From NCBI GenBank assembly GCA_002839185.1, contig PGXO01000006.1, positions 51,613 to 115,612 of the forward strand: a stretch of DNA of 64,000 nucleotides. Direction: 5' to 3'. Below the pieces are notes generated by a model. It saw only the letters and a list, made by a program, of their open reading frames with translations. It ran no database searches and had not been told where the DNA came from. Made by a program: the position numbers and the translations under genes. The DNA comes from Synergistetes bacterium HGW-Synergistetes-1 (lineage in GTDB: Bacteria > Synergistota > Synergistia > Synergistales > Synergistaceae). Of the stretch, positions 23,783 to 32,048 are shown piece by piece. Every line of letters begins with the position of its first letter. Within the stretch, counting starts at the first letter, position 1.

Positions 23783-25456
23783 ATGCAGGATTTTTCTATT
23801 TTGATAGGAGGCAGTGCCGGTTCCGGTGTTGATAAATCTGCGATGGTATTGGGAGATCTCCTCAATCAAAACGGATATCGTGTCTATATCTACCACGATT
23901 ATCCATCGCTGATCCGGGGAGGGCATACCTTTTCCATAATAAGGGCTGCACAAACAAAGATAACTGCCCATCGAAACAGAATAGATTTTCTTTTAGGCCT
24001 GAACAAAGAGACTCTTGATATGCATAAAACGCGCCTGGGCGACAGCGGCAAAGTCATATGCGATTCTGAAATCCTCAAAGAGGCCGCTCTCCCTCAGCAA
24101 ATCCGAACGTTAGCGATACCAACCGTAAAACTTGTCAAAGAAGAGAATGCTCCTGAGATCATGCGCAACACTTGTTTGATCGGTGCCTTCGCAAAGGCAG
24201 TCGGCATAAAAATAGAGCTGTTGGAAAAGGTCCTCAGGGAAAATTTCACAAAAGGTATAGATACAAACATAAGGATTGCTAAAAAAGGTTATGAAGCGTC
24301 AGAGCTTATGGAGAGCATTCAGCCTCCGGTCCAGGATATATTGCCGTTTATCTCCGGGAGTCAGGCTATGGGGCTGGGTCTCATTAAAGGTGGATTAGAG
24401 GTTTATGTGAGTTATCCCATGACCCCTACTACAGCACTTTTACATTTTCTTGCCGAACAGGCAAGCGAATTCTCCTTAAAAGTAGTCCATCCTGAAAATG
24501 AACTCAGCGTGATCTTAATGGCTCTCGGCTTTGCCTATGCAGGACGAAAGACGGCGGTCGGCACGTCCGGGGGCGGCTTTTGCCTGATGACGGAAAGTCT
24601 GAGCCTCTCTGCTATGAGCGAAGTGCCGACAGTTATTGTTTTAGGTCAGAGACCGGGACCCAGCACCGGCCTGCCGACTTATTCCTGTCAGAGTGATCTG
24701 CATTTTGCCTTATATGCGGGGCAGGGAGAGTTTGTGCGATTTGTTGTGGCTCCGGGAGATCTGGAGGAAGCCTATTACTGGTCCGCTTCTGCATTGTATC
24801 TGGCCTGGAAATACCAGATCCCGTCAATAATTCTTACGGATAAGGATCTCAATGAGGGTATTAGTAATTTTGATGTTAATGATACCGGAGATATAAAAGA
24901 AAACGATCCATACCTCTGGGACGGCACGACCGGTTATCGGCGTTACGAGGACACCAAAACAGGAGTTTCGGCATTGGCCTTTGTCCCCAATGAGAATGCC
25001 GTTATCAAAGTGAGTGGTTATGAACATGATGAGTCCGGCATAACAACCGAAAATGCCGATGTCACGAAAAAAATGCAGGACAAAAGGCTGCGCAAGGAAA
25101 AATATTTAGCCGAGGAATTGAAGAGTTTTCCGACAGTAAAAACTTACGGAGATGAGAAGCAGACAACGGCACTGCTCTGCTGGGGTTCCACAAAGGGCAT
25201 CTGCGTGGAGATCGCGCAAAAACTGGGACTAAAAGTGATACAGCCCATCGTGCTTTCGCCCTTTCCTGAACATGCCTTCAGAGAGGCGATCAGAGGAATT
25301 AAAAAGCTGATCGCAGTGGAAAATAATGCGACCGGACAATTAGTACGGCTGATCAGGGCTCATGGGATAGACGTAGACGACACGATCTTGAAGTATGACG
25401 GACGGCCGTTCACTTTGGACGAACTGGAAAAAATGGTGAAGGAGAAGATAGCATGA
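23783..25456 (+). CDS. korA: 2-Oxoacid:ferredoxin oxidoreductase, fused gamma-alpha subunit
   Basis: A 557-residue subunit. Residues 1-190 are the gamma domain (ILIGGSAGSGVDKSAMVLG; YHDYPSLIRGGHTF). Residues about 205-430 are the pyrimidine-binding domain (YPMTPTTALLHFLAE, then HPENELSVILMALG, GTSGGGF). A transketolase C-terminal-like domain follows (TALLCWGSTKG). This is the KorA layout of 2-oxoglutarate or related 2-oxoacid oxidoreductases, which release CO2 and form acyl-CoA with reduced ferredoxin. The exact 2-oxoacid cannot be read from sequence. The start is the ATG at 23783 after GAGGAGGGAGAG. It overlaps the beta gene by 4 nt. Confidence 0.9.
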   Translation: MQDFSILIGGSAGSGVDKSAMVLGDLLNQNGYRVYIYHDYPSLIRGGHTFSIIRAAQTKITAHRNRIDFLLGLNKETLDMHKTRLGDSGKVICDSEILKEAALPQQIRTLAIPTVKLVKEENAPEIMRNTCLIGAFAKAVGIKIELLEKVLRENFTKGIDTNIRIAKKGYEASELMESIQPPVQDILPFISGSQAMGLGLIKGGLEVYVSYPMTPTTALLHFLAEQASEFSLKVVHPENELSVILMALGFAYAGRKTAVGTSGGGFCLMTESLSLSAMSEVPTVIVLGQRPGPSTGLPTYSCQSDLHFALYAGQGEFVRFVVAPGDLEEAYYWSASALYLAWKYQIPSIILTDKDLNEGISNFDVNDTGDIKENDPYLWDGTTGYRRYEDTKTGVSALAFVPNENAVIKVSGYEHDESGITTENADVTKKMQDKRLRKEKYLAEELKSFPTVKTYGDEKQTTALLCWGSTKGICVEIAQKLGLKVIQPIVLSPFPEHAFREAIRGIKKLIAVENNATGQLVRLIRAHGIDVDDTILKYDGRPFTLDELEKMVKEKIA

Positions 25457-26304
25457 GTCAGAGCAATCTGGATACATCGACCCCAAACACCTGGTGTCCG
25501 GGGTGCGGTAATTTCGCGATCTTGAATGGGATCAAAAAAGTCTTGAATGAATTGGGTGAAGAGGGCAGCCCTCCTGAGAAATTTGTTCTTCTCTCTGGGA
25601 TAGGCTGCCATGGCAAGATTGTGGATTATGTGAATGTCAATAGTTTCTATTCTATTCACGGCAGATGCATACCCATTGCCGAGGGAATCAAAATGGCCAA
25701 CTCCGGATTGAAGGTCATTTGCTTCGCCGGTGACGGCGATGCCTATGGAGAAGGGCTTGAACATTTGATCTTTGCAGCTAAAAGAAATATTGATATCACA
25801 GTCATTATCCACAATAACCGCCTTTACAGCCTGACCGCTTTTCAATACAGTCCCACATCGCAGCTGGGATTCAAGGGGGGCTCTACCCCTAATGGCAGCA
25901 TGGAATCTCCCTTAAATCCTCTGGAACTTATGCTGGCAAGCCAAGCGACTTATCTGGCACGGGGCACCTCTCAGGGAATGAACCTTCTAACGCGTTTGTT
26001 TAGAGAGGCGATCATGCATAAAGGATTCGCATTGGTCGATGTGCTGCAGGTGTGTGTGACCTTTAACAATCTTTATGAATACTATGCCAAGCGAGTTTAC
26101 GAACTAGAAAACCATGATCCCGGCGATTTCCAGGCTGCGTTTAATGCGATTCGGGAATGGGACTATAATTCCGATTCACGTATCCCACTGGGAGTTTTCT
26201 ACAAGAAGGAAGCTCCAACCTTTGATGAGAAATTGATATCATCTCCAGTGGATCTTAAAAGCAGAGAGGGAAAAATAAGGCAATTTCTGAATAAACGCAT
26301 GTAA
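25453..26304 (+). CDS. korB: 2-Oxoacid:ferredoxin oxidoreductase, beta subunit
   Basis: A 283-residue thiamine-diphosphate-binding subunit. It starts with NTWCPGCGNFAIL, holds SGIGCHGKIVDY, and carries the ThDP/Mg motif GDGDAYGEGLEHLIFAAKRN followed by NNRLYSLTAFQYSPTS. No ferredoxin domain is attached, so the complex passes electrons to a separate ferredoxin. It overlaps korA by ATGA and is translationally coupled. The family is firm; substrate specificity (2-oxoglutarate or a branched or aryl 2-oxoacid) is not. Confidence 0.92.
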   Translation: MSQSNLDTSTPNTWCPGCGNFAILNGIKKVLNELGEEGSPPEKFVLLSGIGCHGKIVDYVNVNSFYSIHGRCIPIAEGIKMANSGLKVICFAGDGDAYGEGLEHLIFAAKRNIDITVIIHNNRLYSLTAFQYSPTSQLGFKGGSTPNGSMESPLNPLELMLASQATYLARGTSQGMNLLTRLFREAIMHKGFALVDVLQVCVTFNNLYEYYAKRVYELENHDPGDFQAAFNAIREWDYNSDSRIPLGVFYKKEAPTFDEKLISSPVDLKSREGKIRQFLNKRM

Positions 26305-26403
26305 TGTCTGATAGTAAGTGTCCGCAAGGTCTCAATAAAACAGACAGACATAGCCATGATCATCGCTGATCAGTTCAAAGAAACTCTCAAAGGAGACAGG
26401 ACT

Positions 26404-26847
26404 ATGAAAATTGAAATTCCTCATTCATTAATATTAGAACATGAAGAGCTTCATGCGGAACTTGTTGAAGCAACAAAGGCAGGAGGGGCAACCGGAGAAG
26501 CTGCGAAGGGTGTGGCGAAAGTATTACATTCTCATTTTTTAAAAGAAGAAGAATATGCGATGCCTCCCCTTGGCTTATTGTCAGTATTAACGACGGGACA
26601 AGTCACTCCGGAAATGGGAGAAGTCCTGACAATGACCGACAGGTTGAAGGCCGAACTTCCTGAGATGCTTGAAGAGCACGCAGCGATCGTTGCAGCCCTC
26701 AAGATCCTCACAGAGGCTTCGATAAAAGAAAATAAGATGGATTATGCGCGCTTCGCCGAAAAATTGACTTTGCACGCCAAAACGGAAGAAGAGGTGCTGT
26801 ATCCGGCTTCCCTGTTGATTGGCGCATACATTAAAATTATGCTTTAA
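26404..26847 (+). CDS. Hemerythrin-like (HHE domain) protein
   Basis: A 147-residue four-helix protein with His/Glu pairs spaced as in HHE-domain proteins: ILEHEELHAEL, LHSHFLKEEEYAMPP, MLEEHAAIVAAL, and LHAKTEEEVLYPAS. Such proteins bind a di-iron centre and can sense or bind oxygen, or protect from oxidative or nitrosative stress. The start is the ATG at 26404 after GGAGACAGG; an upstream extension is not supported. It lies 100 bp after korB in the same direction and could be in the same transcript. Confidence 0.85.
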   Translation: MKIEIPHSLILEHEELHAELVEATKAGGATGEAAKGVAKVLHSHFLKEEEYAMPPLGLLSVLTTGQVTPEMGEVLTMTDRLKAELPEMLEEHAAIVAALKILTEASIKENKMDYARFAEKLTLHAKTEEEVLYPASLLIGAYIKIML

Positions 26848-26893
26848 CGGGAGCAGGACTTTTGACAAAGCCATCTTGTTTTTTATAATGCAA

Positions 26894-26956
26894 TAGACCC
26901 GTGTACGTCCTCTACCAGGGAATTGAACCCTGGATAAGTCAGACGGGTCTTTTTAT
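26894..26956 (+). terminator. Nested hairpin with terminator-like end
   Basis: The outer arms AGACCCGT / ACGGGTCT enclose an inner CCAGGG-AATTGAA-CCCTGG hairpin, and TTTTTATA follows the outer arm. Read on the minus strand the inner part resembles a tRNA T-arm (GGGTTCAATTCCC), but there is no acceptor or anticodon arm. It may simply terminate the hemerythrin transcript, or be a leader element of the downstream copper pump gene. Confidence 0.5.
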
Positions 26957-27017
26957 ATTTGGTGTGAAAATTTTATTGCTTTTTTCTTTTACTGCTGGTC
27001 AAACATTGACCAAACAG

Positions 27018-27122
27018 ATGACAGTCAGCTATAAAAGGATTTGGAAACTGCTTATCGACCGTGATATGAAAAAGAAGGATCTGCAGGCTGCTGCAGAAGG
27101 AGGGAAGCAAATACATGGATAA
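27018..27122 (+). pseudogene. XRE-type regulator, N-terminal fragment
   Basis: MTVSYKRIWKLLIDRDMKKK begins exactly like small Cro/C1-type helix-turn-helix regulators, but after KKDLQ the frame turns into AAAEGGKQIHG and stops. The helix-turn-helix is missing. The truncated frame overlaps the start of the copper pump and contains its AGAAGGAGGG ribosome site, so a deletion seems to have joined the two. Confidence 0.55.
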
Positions 27123-29274
27123 CAAAAAAAAATCAATTAACACTCCGGTTCCTTCCGAAACCGAAACAAAACATGAACATCATCAAATGAAACATGATAT
27201 TTCTGCTCAGAAACCAACAGATCACATAGCGATGGATCATTCAAAAATGGACCACACGAAGATGGACCACACAAAAATGGACCATGGTGCCATGGATCAC
27301 AGTACGCAAGGAGGACATGGCGGCCACGCCGGACATCATGAAGGGATGATCGCCGATTTTAAAAGGCGCTTCTGGGTAGTATTGATGTTGAGCATTCCGA
27401 TAGTGATACTGTCTTCGATGATACAGATGCTGTTTGGATATCACCTGGAATTCCGAGGATCCAAGATCATCTTATTTGTTCTGTCCAGCATCGTTTTTTT
27501 CTATGGAGGCGTTCCTTTTCTTAAGGGGGCACTTGAAGAAATTAAAACCAGGAAGCTTGGAATGATGATGCTGATAACATTGGCAATCGTCACGGCCTAC
27601 GTCTATAGTACGCTGACCACCTTTATCCTGGTGGGATCAGAATTCTACTTTGAGCTATCAACGTTGATACTGATCATGCTGCTGGGTCATTGGATCGAAA
27701 TGAAATCCCAGATGGGAGCATCCAAAGCCTTGGAAGAGTTGGTCAAACTGATGCCGGAAACAGCCCACAGGCTGGATGAACATGGCAATATTACTGAAGT
27801 CAGCATAAAGGAGCTGGTTCCCGGAGACCGCATAATGGTTAAATCCGGTGAAAAGGTGCCGACGGATGCACGGGTTGTGGAAGGTTTCTCCAGTCTAAAT
27901 GAATCAATGCTGACCGGGGAATCTGTCCCTGTTGAAAAAACTGTGGGCATGCAGGTCATCGGCGGGTCAGTCAATGGCAATGGTGTTCTCACCGTTGAGG
28001 TTGAGCGGCTTGGGGATGAAACCTATCTTGCTCAGGTGATCAAGACGGTTCAGGACGCACAGGCTCAGAAGTCCAAAACACAGGGGTTGGCAGAGAGAGC
28101 TGCGGGCTGGCTGTTCTACATTGCAGTTGCAGCAGGTATCATAACATTCGTCTATTGGTTTTCAACGGGAAACGTTGCCTTTGCACTTGAACGGATGGTA
28201 ACGGTCCTGGTCATTGCTTGTCCGCATGCCCTGGGGCTGGCAGTACCGCTGGTCAATGCGGTATCTACATCCATTGCAGCCAGAAACGGCTTATTGATCC
28301 GTAACCGCAGTCAATTTGAAGAAGCCAGAAACACCAACCGGGTCGTATTTGATAAGACAGGTACTCTGACCATGGGCGAGTTCGGGATCACCGAAATTGT
28401 TACTCAGCCAGGAATTTCTGAAGAGGCTCTGCTAAGGATTGCCGGATCACTGGAAAGCCAATCCGACCATCCTATTGCAGTGGGTATCGTCAAGGGGGCA
28501 GCAGCCAAGGGCTTCAAGCCTGAAAAAGTAACCAATTTTGAAAACCTGACCGGAGCTGGCCTAAGTGCCGACCTCGATGAAAAAACCTACTATATCATTA
28601 GTCCCGGTGAAGTAAAAAAACGAAATATCGCCTTTAACGAGGATATGTTTGATAAATTGGCATCTCAGGGAAAAACAGTTGTATTCGTACTGGATGGGGA
28701 TAAACTGCTTGGAATGATCGCTGTTGCAGATATCATCAGGGAATCTTCAAAGAGCATCATTTCCAAGCTTAAGAAATTGGGAATCGAATCCATCATGATG
28801 ACCGGAGACAATCAGAAGGTGGCCGACTATGTGGGAGGAGAACTGGGACTTTCCAAGGTATTTGCTCAGGTCCTTCCAGATCAAAAATCGAAAAAGATTC
28901 AGGAGCTTCAGAAGGGCAATATGAAGGTTGCGATGGTAGGAGACGGTATCAACGATGCTCCGGCGCTGGCCACAGCTGACCTTGGCATTGCCATCGGAGC
29001 CGGAACCGACGTAGCCATGGAAACTGCCGATGTTATTCTGGTGAACAGTGACCCCAAGGATGTATTGAACATCATCAAGCTTTCCAAAGCAACTTATCGT
29101 AAAACCATCGAGAACCTGATCTGGGCTGCCGGATATAACATCATCGCGATTCCATTGGCCGCAGGTATTCTGGTAAGCCGGGGCTTTGTCATTACACCGG
29201 CTATAGGAGCTGCCGTTATGTCTCTCAGTACGATCATTTGTGCAGTCAATGCCAGATTGCTAAAGATCGATTAG
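27115..29274 (+). CDS. copB: CopB-type P1B ATPase with His-Met-rich N-terminus
   Basis: A 719-residue heavy-metal efflux pump. The N-terminal 80 residues are a metal-binding tail with repeated MDHxKMDH units and a GGHGGHAGHH run; there is no CxxC domain. The transmembrane metal motif is CPH (VIACPHALGLAVP), which defines the CopB/P1B-3 group (Cu, Ag). Core motifs: TGES near 264, DKTGTLTMGEFG near 415, SDHPIAVG, MTGDNQK, and VGDGINDAPAL near 600. It exports copper or silver from the cytoplasm. The ATG is preceded by GAAGGAGGG. A remnant of a regulator gene is fused to its leader. Confidence 0.93.
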   Translation: MDNKKKSINTPVPSETETKHEHHQMKHDISAQKPTDHIAMDHSKMDHTKMDHTKMDHGAMDHSTQGGHGGHAGHHEGMIADFKRRFWVVLMLSIPIVILSSMIQMLFGYHLEFRGSKIILFVLSSIVFFYGGVPFLKGALEEIKTRKLGMMMLITLAIVTAYVYSTLTTFILVGSEFYFELSTLILIMLLGHWIEMKSQMGASKALEELVKLMPETAHRLDEHGNITEVSIKELVPGDRIMVKSGEKVPTDARVVEGFSSLNESMLTGESVPVEKTVGMQVIGGSVNGNGVLTVEVERLGDETYLAQVIKTVQDAQAQKSKTQGLAERAAGWLFYIAVAAGIITFVYWFSTGNVAFALERMVTVLVIACPHALGLAVPLVNAVSTSIAARNGLLIRNRSQFEEARNTNRVVFDKTGTLTMGEFGITEIVTQPGISEEALLRIAGSLESQSDHPIAVGIVKGAAAKGFKPEKVTNFENLTGAGLSADLDEKTYYIISPGEVKKRNIAFNEDMFDKLASQGKTVVFVLDGDKLLGMIAVADIIRESSKSIISKLKKLGIESIMMTGDNQKVADYVGGELGLSKVFAQVLPDQKSKKIQELQKGNMKVAMVGDGINDAPALATADLGIAIGAGTDVAMETADVILVNSDPKDVLNIIKLSKATYRKTIENLIWAAGYNIIAIPLAAGILVSRGFVITPAIGAAVMSLSTIICAVNARLLKID

Positions 29275-29281
29275 ATCCATT

Positions 29282-29407
29282 ATGTCAGTTGCACAGGAAA
29301 AATTTCATCATAATCACAGAATGAAAGAAGATGTTTATCTTAACGAAGCGATCAGTATCGGAAACGAGCCACAGCGGAGACCTTTGCTGATGAATCTATC
29401 CGACTAA
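29282..29407 (+). CDS. Possible small protein downstream of copB
   Basis: A 41-codon frame beginning MSVAQEKFHHNHRMKEDV, 7 nt after the copB stop, followed by the terminator. The HHNH cluster next to a copper pump is suggestive, but there is no clear ribosome site and no family is recognised. It may be chance. Confidence 0.25.
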   Translation: MSVAQEKFHHNHRMKEDVYLNEAISIGNEPQRRPLLMNLSD

Positions 29408-29431
29408 ATAAAAGTGACGGAGTGAAGTTTA

Positions 29432-29468
29432 AAAAGCCCCACTACCGGCAGTAAGCAGTGGGGCTTTT
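29432..29468 (+). terminator. Intrinsic terminator after copB
   Basis: Perfect 12-bp stem AAAAGCCCCACT / AGTGGGGCTTTT with a 13-nt loop, then CTATG. Confidence 0.85.
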
Positions 29469-29802
29469 CTATGCTTTGAGTTATACAGTTTGAAGTTATA
29501 GCTCTCTGCCGCAATCCGAAATGTTATGCCTTGCCAGCAACTGTTTCCAATTTGGAAAGAGTTGCGCCTCTTTTCAGGATCGTGATTATTTTAGGTACTC
29601 GACATCATAAGACCGGCGTAAATCTTTTGGTGACTGTTTATGTAAGCCTGGCTTGCTTTTTCAATGACTTTTTTGAAGTTGCGGTTGTTGATATATTCAA
29701 GTGCATTGTATTAATCGCAATTGCTCCAGAATCCAACTCCGTCATAAAAACGTATATACCACAATTAGCACTTGATCCCGAGTGTGTTCTGAGTTCCGAG
29801 AT
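29469..29802. other. Gap without a clear gene
   Basis: No frame with a ribosome site is visible. The minus strand holds short interrupted stretches (for example YINNRNFKKVIEKASQAYIN) that might be gene decay, but I recognise no family. Confidence 0.4.
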
Positions 29803-30483
29803 CTAATACCTTTGCTTCAATTCCTTTTCCTCTAAGTTGCGAATGTGCAGGTAAACTGTATTCTTGGATATGTTTAAGATTTGAGAAATTTTTAATACAG
29901 AATCTTTAATATTGAATATCCCTTTTTGATAAAGATTGTTAATGATTTCTTTGTTTTTATTTGCAGCAGAAATTTTGGGATTCGGTAAAACTTTATTTCT
30001 GGCTTCTTCTAGCGCAGTAGAAATTAAGTTGTCAACATTATCAGTGAAATTTTCCATGATTTGGGTCGAGTTATCAGAAGTTGGCATGAAGGCAGACAGC
30101 ATTTTTGCAAATGATATTTCCGTATGGAAGTTGATGCACAAAAGTCCGATGATCCTGTCGTTCTCCCCAACAATGGGTATCGTTGTAGATTTAAGTGTCA
30201 CACCAGCTTTGTCTTTAGTGAAGTAACATAAGGATTTTATCTCTTTTGATTCCGCAATCTTTGAAAGCATAGAAAGAGCCAGGTCTGTTATTGGAGCACC
30301 TTCTTCTCTTCCGGTGTAATGACCGTTAATTATCTTAATTACTGACCTATCCAAATTTTGCAGACTGTGGAGGATGATTTCATACCCTTCTCCCATGTAT
30401 TCTGCCATGCCATCTATCATAATTTTGTATGATTCGAGGATCTGCTTGTCAGTAGCTGTCAACGAGATGTACTTCGGACTCAT
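29803..30483 (-). CDS. YheO/DauR-type PAS-HTH transcriptional regulator
   Basis: A 226-residue regulator. The N-terminal YheO-type PAS domain is clear (MGEGYEIILHSLQNLDRSVIK; HYTGREEGAPITDLAL; GLLCINFH). The C-terminal helix-turn-helix (IFNIKDSVLKISQILNISK, then TVYLHIRNL) is of the HTH_22 type. The best known member, DauR, controls D-arginine catabolism. Here it is transcribed away from ridA, a D-amino-acid lyase-like gene and nhaC, so it probably responds to a D-amino acid or its product (inference). It starts with ATG at 30483 after GGGAGGG. Confidence 0.88.
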   Translation of the reverse strand: MSPKYISLTATDKQILESYKIMIDGMAEYMGEGYEIILHSLQNLDRSVIKIINGHYTGREEGAPITDLALSMLSKIAESKEIKSLCYFTKDKAGVTLKSTTIPIVGENDRIIGLLCINFHTEISFAKMLSAFMPTSDNSTQIMENFTDNVDNLISTALEEARNKVLPNPKISAANKNKEIINNLYQKGIFNIKDSVLKISQILNISKNTVYLHIRNLEEKELKQRY

Positions 30484-30549
30484 TTACATCCCTCCCATTA
30501 TTGTTAGATTTTATCATAATCACTCCCATAACGACAATAAAAAAATACA

Positions 30550-30578
30550 TTGACTAAAAAATATTTCAGTGATAATAT
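30550..30578 (+). promoter_or_regulatory. Promoter of the ridA-lyase-nhaC operon
   Basis: TTGACT (30550-30555), 17-bp spacer, TAATAT (30573-30578). It lies in the divergent region shared with the DauR-like regulator. Confidence 0.7.
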
Positions 30579-30609
30579 CCAGATAACATTAAATTAGGTG
30601 GTGGGTATA

Positions 30610-30993
30610 GTGAAAGAAATTGTATCGACAGAAAAGGCTCCAGCTGCTGTTGGCCCATATTCTCAGGCAATAATTACCGATGACAGGATAATTTTTACTT
30701 CAGGACAGATACCTCTCGACCCAAAGACCGGTAATGTTGTGGGAAGCGACATAGCGACCCAATCTGCACAGGTTCTCAAGAATCTTGAAGCAGTTCTAGA
30801 AGAAGCAGGGTTTCAAATGAAAGATGTTGTCAAAACAACAGTTTTCATTACAGATATGGCCCAATTTGCTGTTGTCAACGAAGTTTATGCTAATTTTTTT
30901 GTGGCAGGAGCTCCTGCACGTTCATGCGTTGAAGTCTCAAAACTTCCTAAAGGCTGTTTGGTCGAAATTGAGGCGATAGCAGTTAAGGAATAA
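30610..30993 (+). CDS. ridA: RidA-family enamine/imine deaminase
   Basis: A 127-residue RidA protein, the usual family length. It opens [18 protein letters not shown], carries TSGQIPLDP, and ends with the active-site Arg region [15 protein letters not shown] and VEIEAIAV. RidA hydrolyses reactive enamines and imines released by PLP enzymes, here fitting the PLP lyase directly downstream. I chose the GTG at 30610, with AGGTGG 8-9 nt upstream; GTG codons at 30598 and 30601 would add only four residues. It is the first gene of the operon; a second RidA is at 49875-50255. Confidence 0.92.
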   Translation: MKEIVSTEKAPAAVGPYSQAIITDDRIIFTSGQIPLDPKTGNVVGSDIATQSAQVLKNLEAVLEEAGFQMKDVVKTTVFITDMAQFAVVNEVYANFFVAGAPARSCVEVSKLPKGCLVEIEAIAVKE

Positions 30994-31008
30994 TTGGAGG
31001 TCAGAATT

Positions 31009-32010
31009 ATGCTCTTTTCAGAAATTACTAAAGTAAAGCTTATTGAAGAGCCCACAGCTCTCGAAACAATGGAGAGGCTGCAGAAACACTTAGGTTGCGC
31101 TTCGGTGTATGTGAAACGCGATGACTGTATGACGCTGGGAATGGGCGGTAACAAAGTTCGAAGCCTCGAATACTGGATGGGAGAGGCTCAGCGAATCAAT
31201 GCCGATGTGATAGTAGTTGCCGGAGCGCCGGTTTCGAATCAGTGCAGACTTGCAGCTGCCGCTGCTGCAAAACTAGGGATCAAGTGTCTGGTTTTGCATA
31301 GCTCTGAACCGGGAGCAAAAATTGAGGGAAACTTATTGCTAAATTACCTTCTTGGCGCAGAGGTTCGATTTATTGGCGCTGTTGATGAAGTCCGCAGAAA
31401 AGAGATAGCTCTTGAAGAAATTTTTAAATTAAAGGCAGCGGGCCATACTCCTTATTTGATAGGAGATCCAATTGTTGGAGCAATGGGCTACCTTTCTTGT
31501 GCATTAGAACTGCATGAACAAGCCAAATTGAAAAACGCAGGTATAAAGCATGTGTTTCTCCCTGGATCAATGGGAACAACCGAAGCAGGTTTTATCTTGG
31601 GAAATAAAATGCTCGGATACCCGTTCGAGATCCATTTGATAAGTGTGGAATATTCAATATCAGAGCTTGGTAACAGAATAGAAGAAATATGCACTAATAC
31701 CTCAAAACATTGGGGTTTTAATTTCAACCCCCTTTCCTGGAATAAAAATGTCCACATCTATGACCAGTATCTTGGCGGGGGATATGACATTCCCACGGAG
31801 AAATCATTGGAAGCGATATCATTAGCCGCCTCTTTAGAAGGATTTTTTCTTGAAAACACTTATACAAGCAAAACATTTGCCGGCATGGTTGATTTATTAC
31901 AAAACGACAAGACTATAAAAGATGAAGTATCTTGTTTCATCCATACTGGGGGGCTGCCCACTCTATTTGCATTAGGTGATGAAATCAATAAAAAACTTAT
32001 TAGCAATTAA
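31009..32010 (+). CDS. D-cysteine desulfhydrase / ACC deaminase family PLP enzyme
   Basis: A 333-residue fold-type II PLP enzyme. The N-terminal ITKVKLIEEPTALETMERLQ and YVKRDDCMTLGMGGNKVRSL carry the PLP Lys (GGNKVR). GSMGTTEAGF binds the phosphate, and the C-terminal FIHTGGLPTLFA is family-typical. Members split D-cysteine, other D-amino acids or ACC to 2-oxoacid and ammonia. Together with RidA and a DauR-like regulator, a D-amino-acid ammonia-lyase role is likely. The start is the ATG at 31009 behind GGAGG. It lies between ridA (15 nt) and nhaC (38 nt). Confidence 0.87.
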   Translation: MLFSEITKVKLIEEPTALETMERLQKHLGCASVYVKRDDCMTLGMGGNKVRSLEYWMGEAQRINADVIVVAGAPVSNQCRLAAAAAAKLGIKCLVLHSSEPGAKIEGNLLLNYLLGAEVRFIGAVDEVRRKEIALEEIFKLKAAGHTPYLIGDPIVGAMGYLSCALELHEQAKLKNAGIKHVFLPGSMGTTEAGFILGNKMLGYPFEIHLISVEYSISELGNRIEEICTNTSKHWGFNFNPLSWNKNVHIYDQYLGGGYDIPTEKSLEAISLAASLEGFFLENTYTSKTFAGMVDLLQNDKTIKDEVSCFIHTGGLPTLFALGDEINKKLISN

Positions 32011-32048
32011 CATTCTGAACACTTTAAGAACAAGAAGGAGGAATTGAT

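Noticed and set aside
26895..26956. tRNA gene, suggested by a T-arm-like hairpin on the minus strand
   Set aside because: There is no matching acceptor stem, D arm or anticodon arm; outer arms and a T-run fit a terminator-like structure.
29531..29806. 91-codon plus-strand frame after copB
   Set aside because: No ribosome site, unusual composition, and no recognisable motif.
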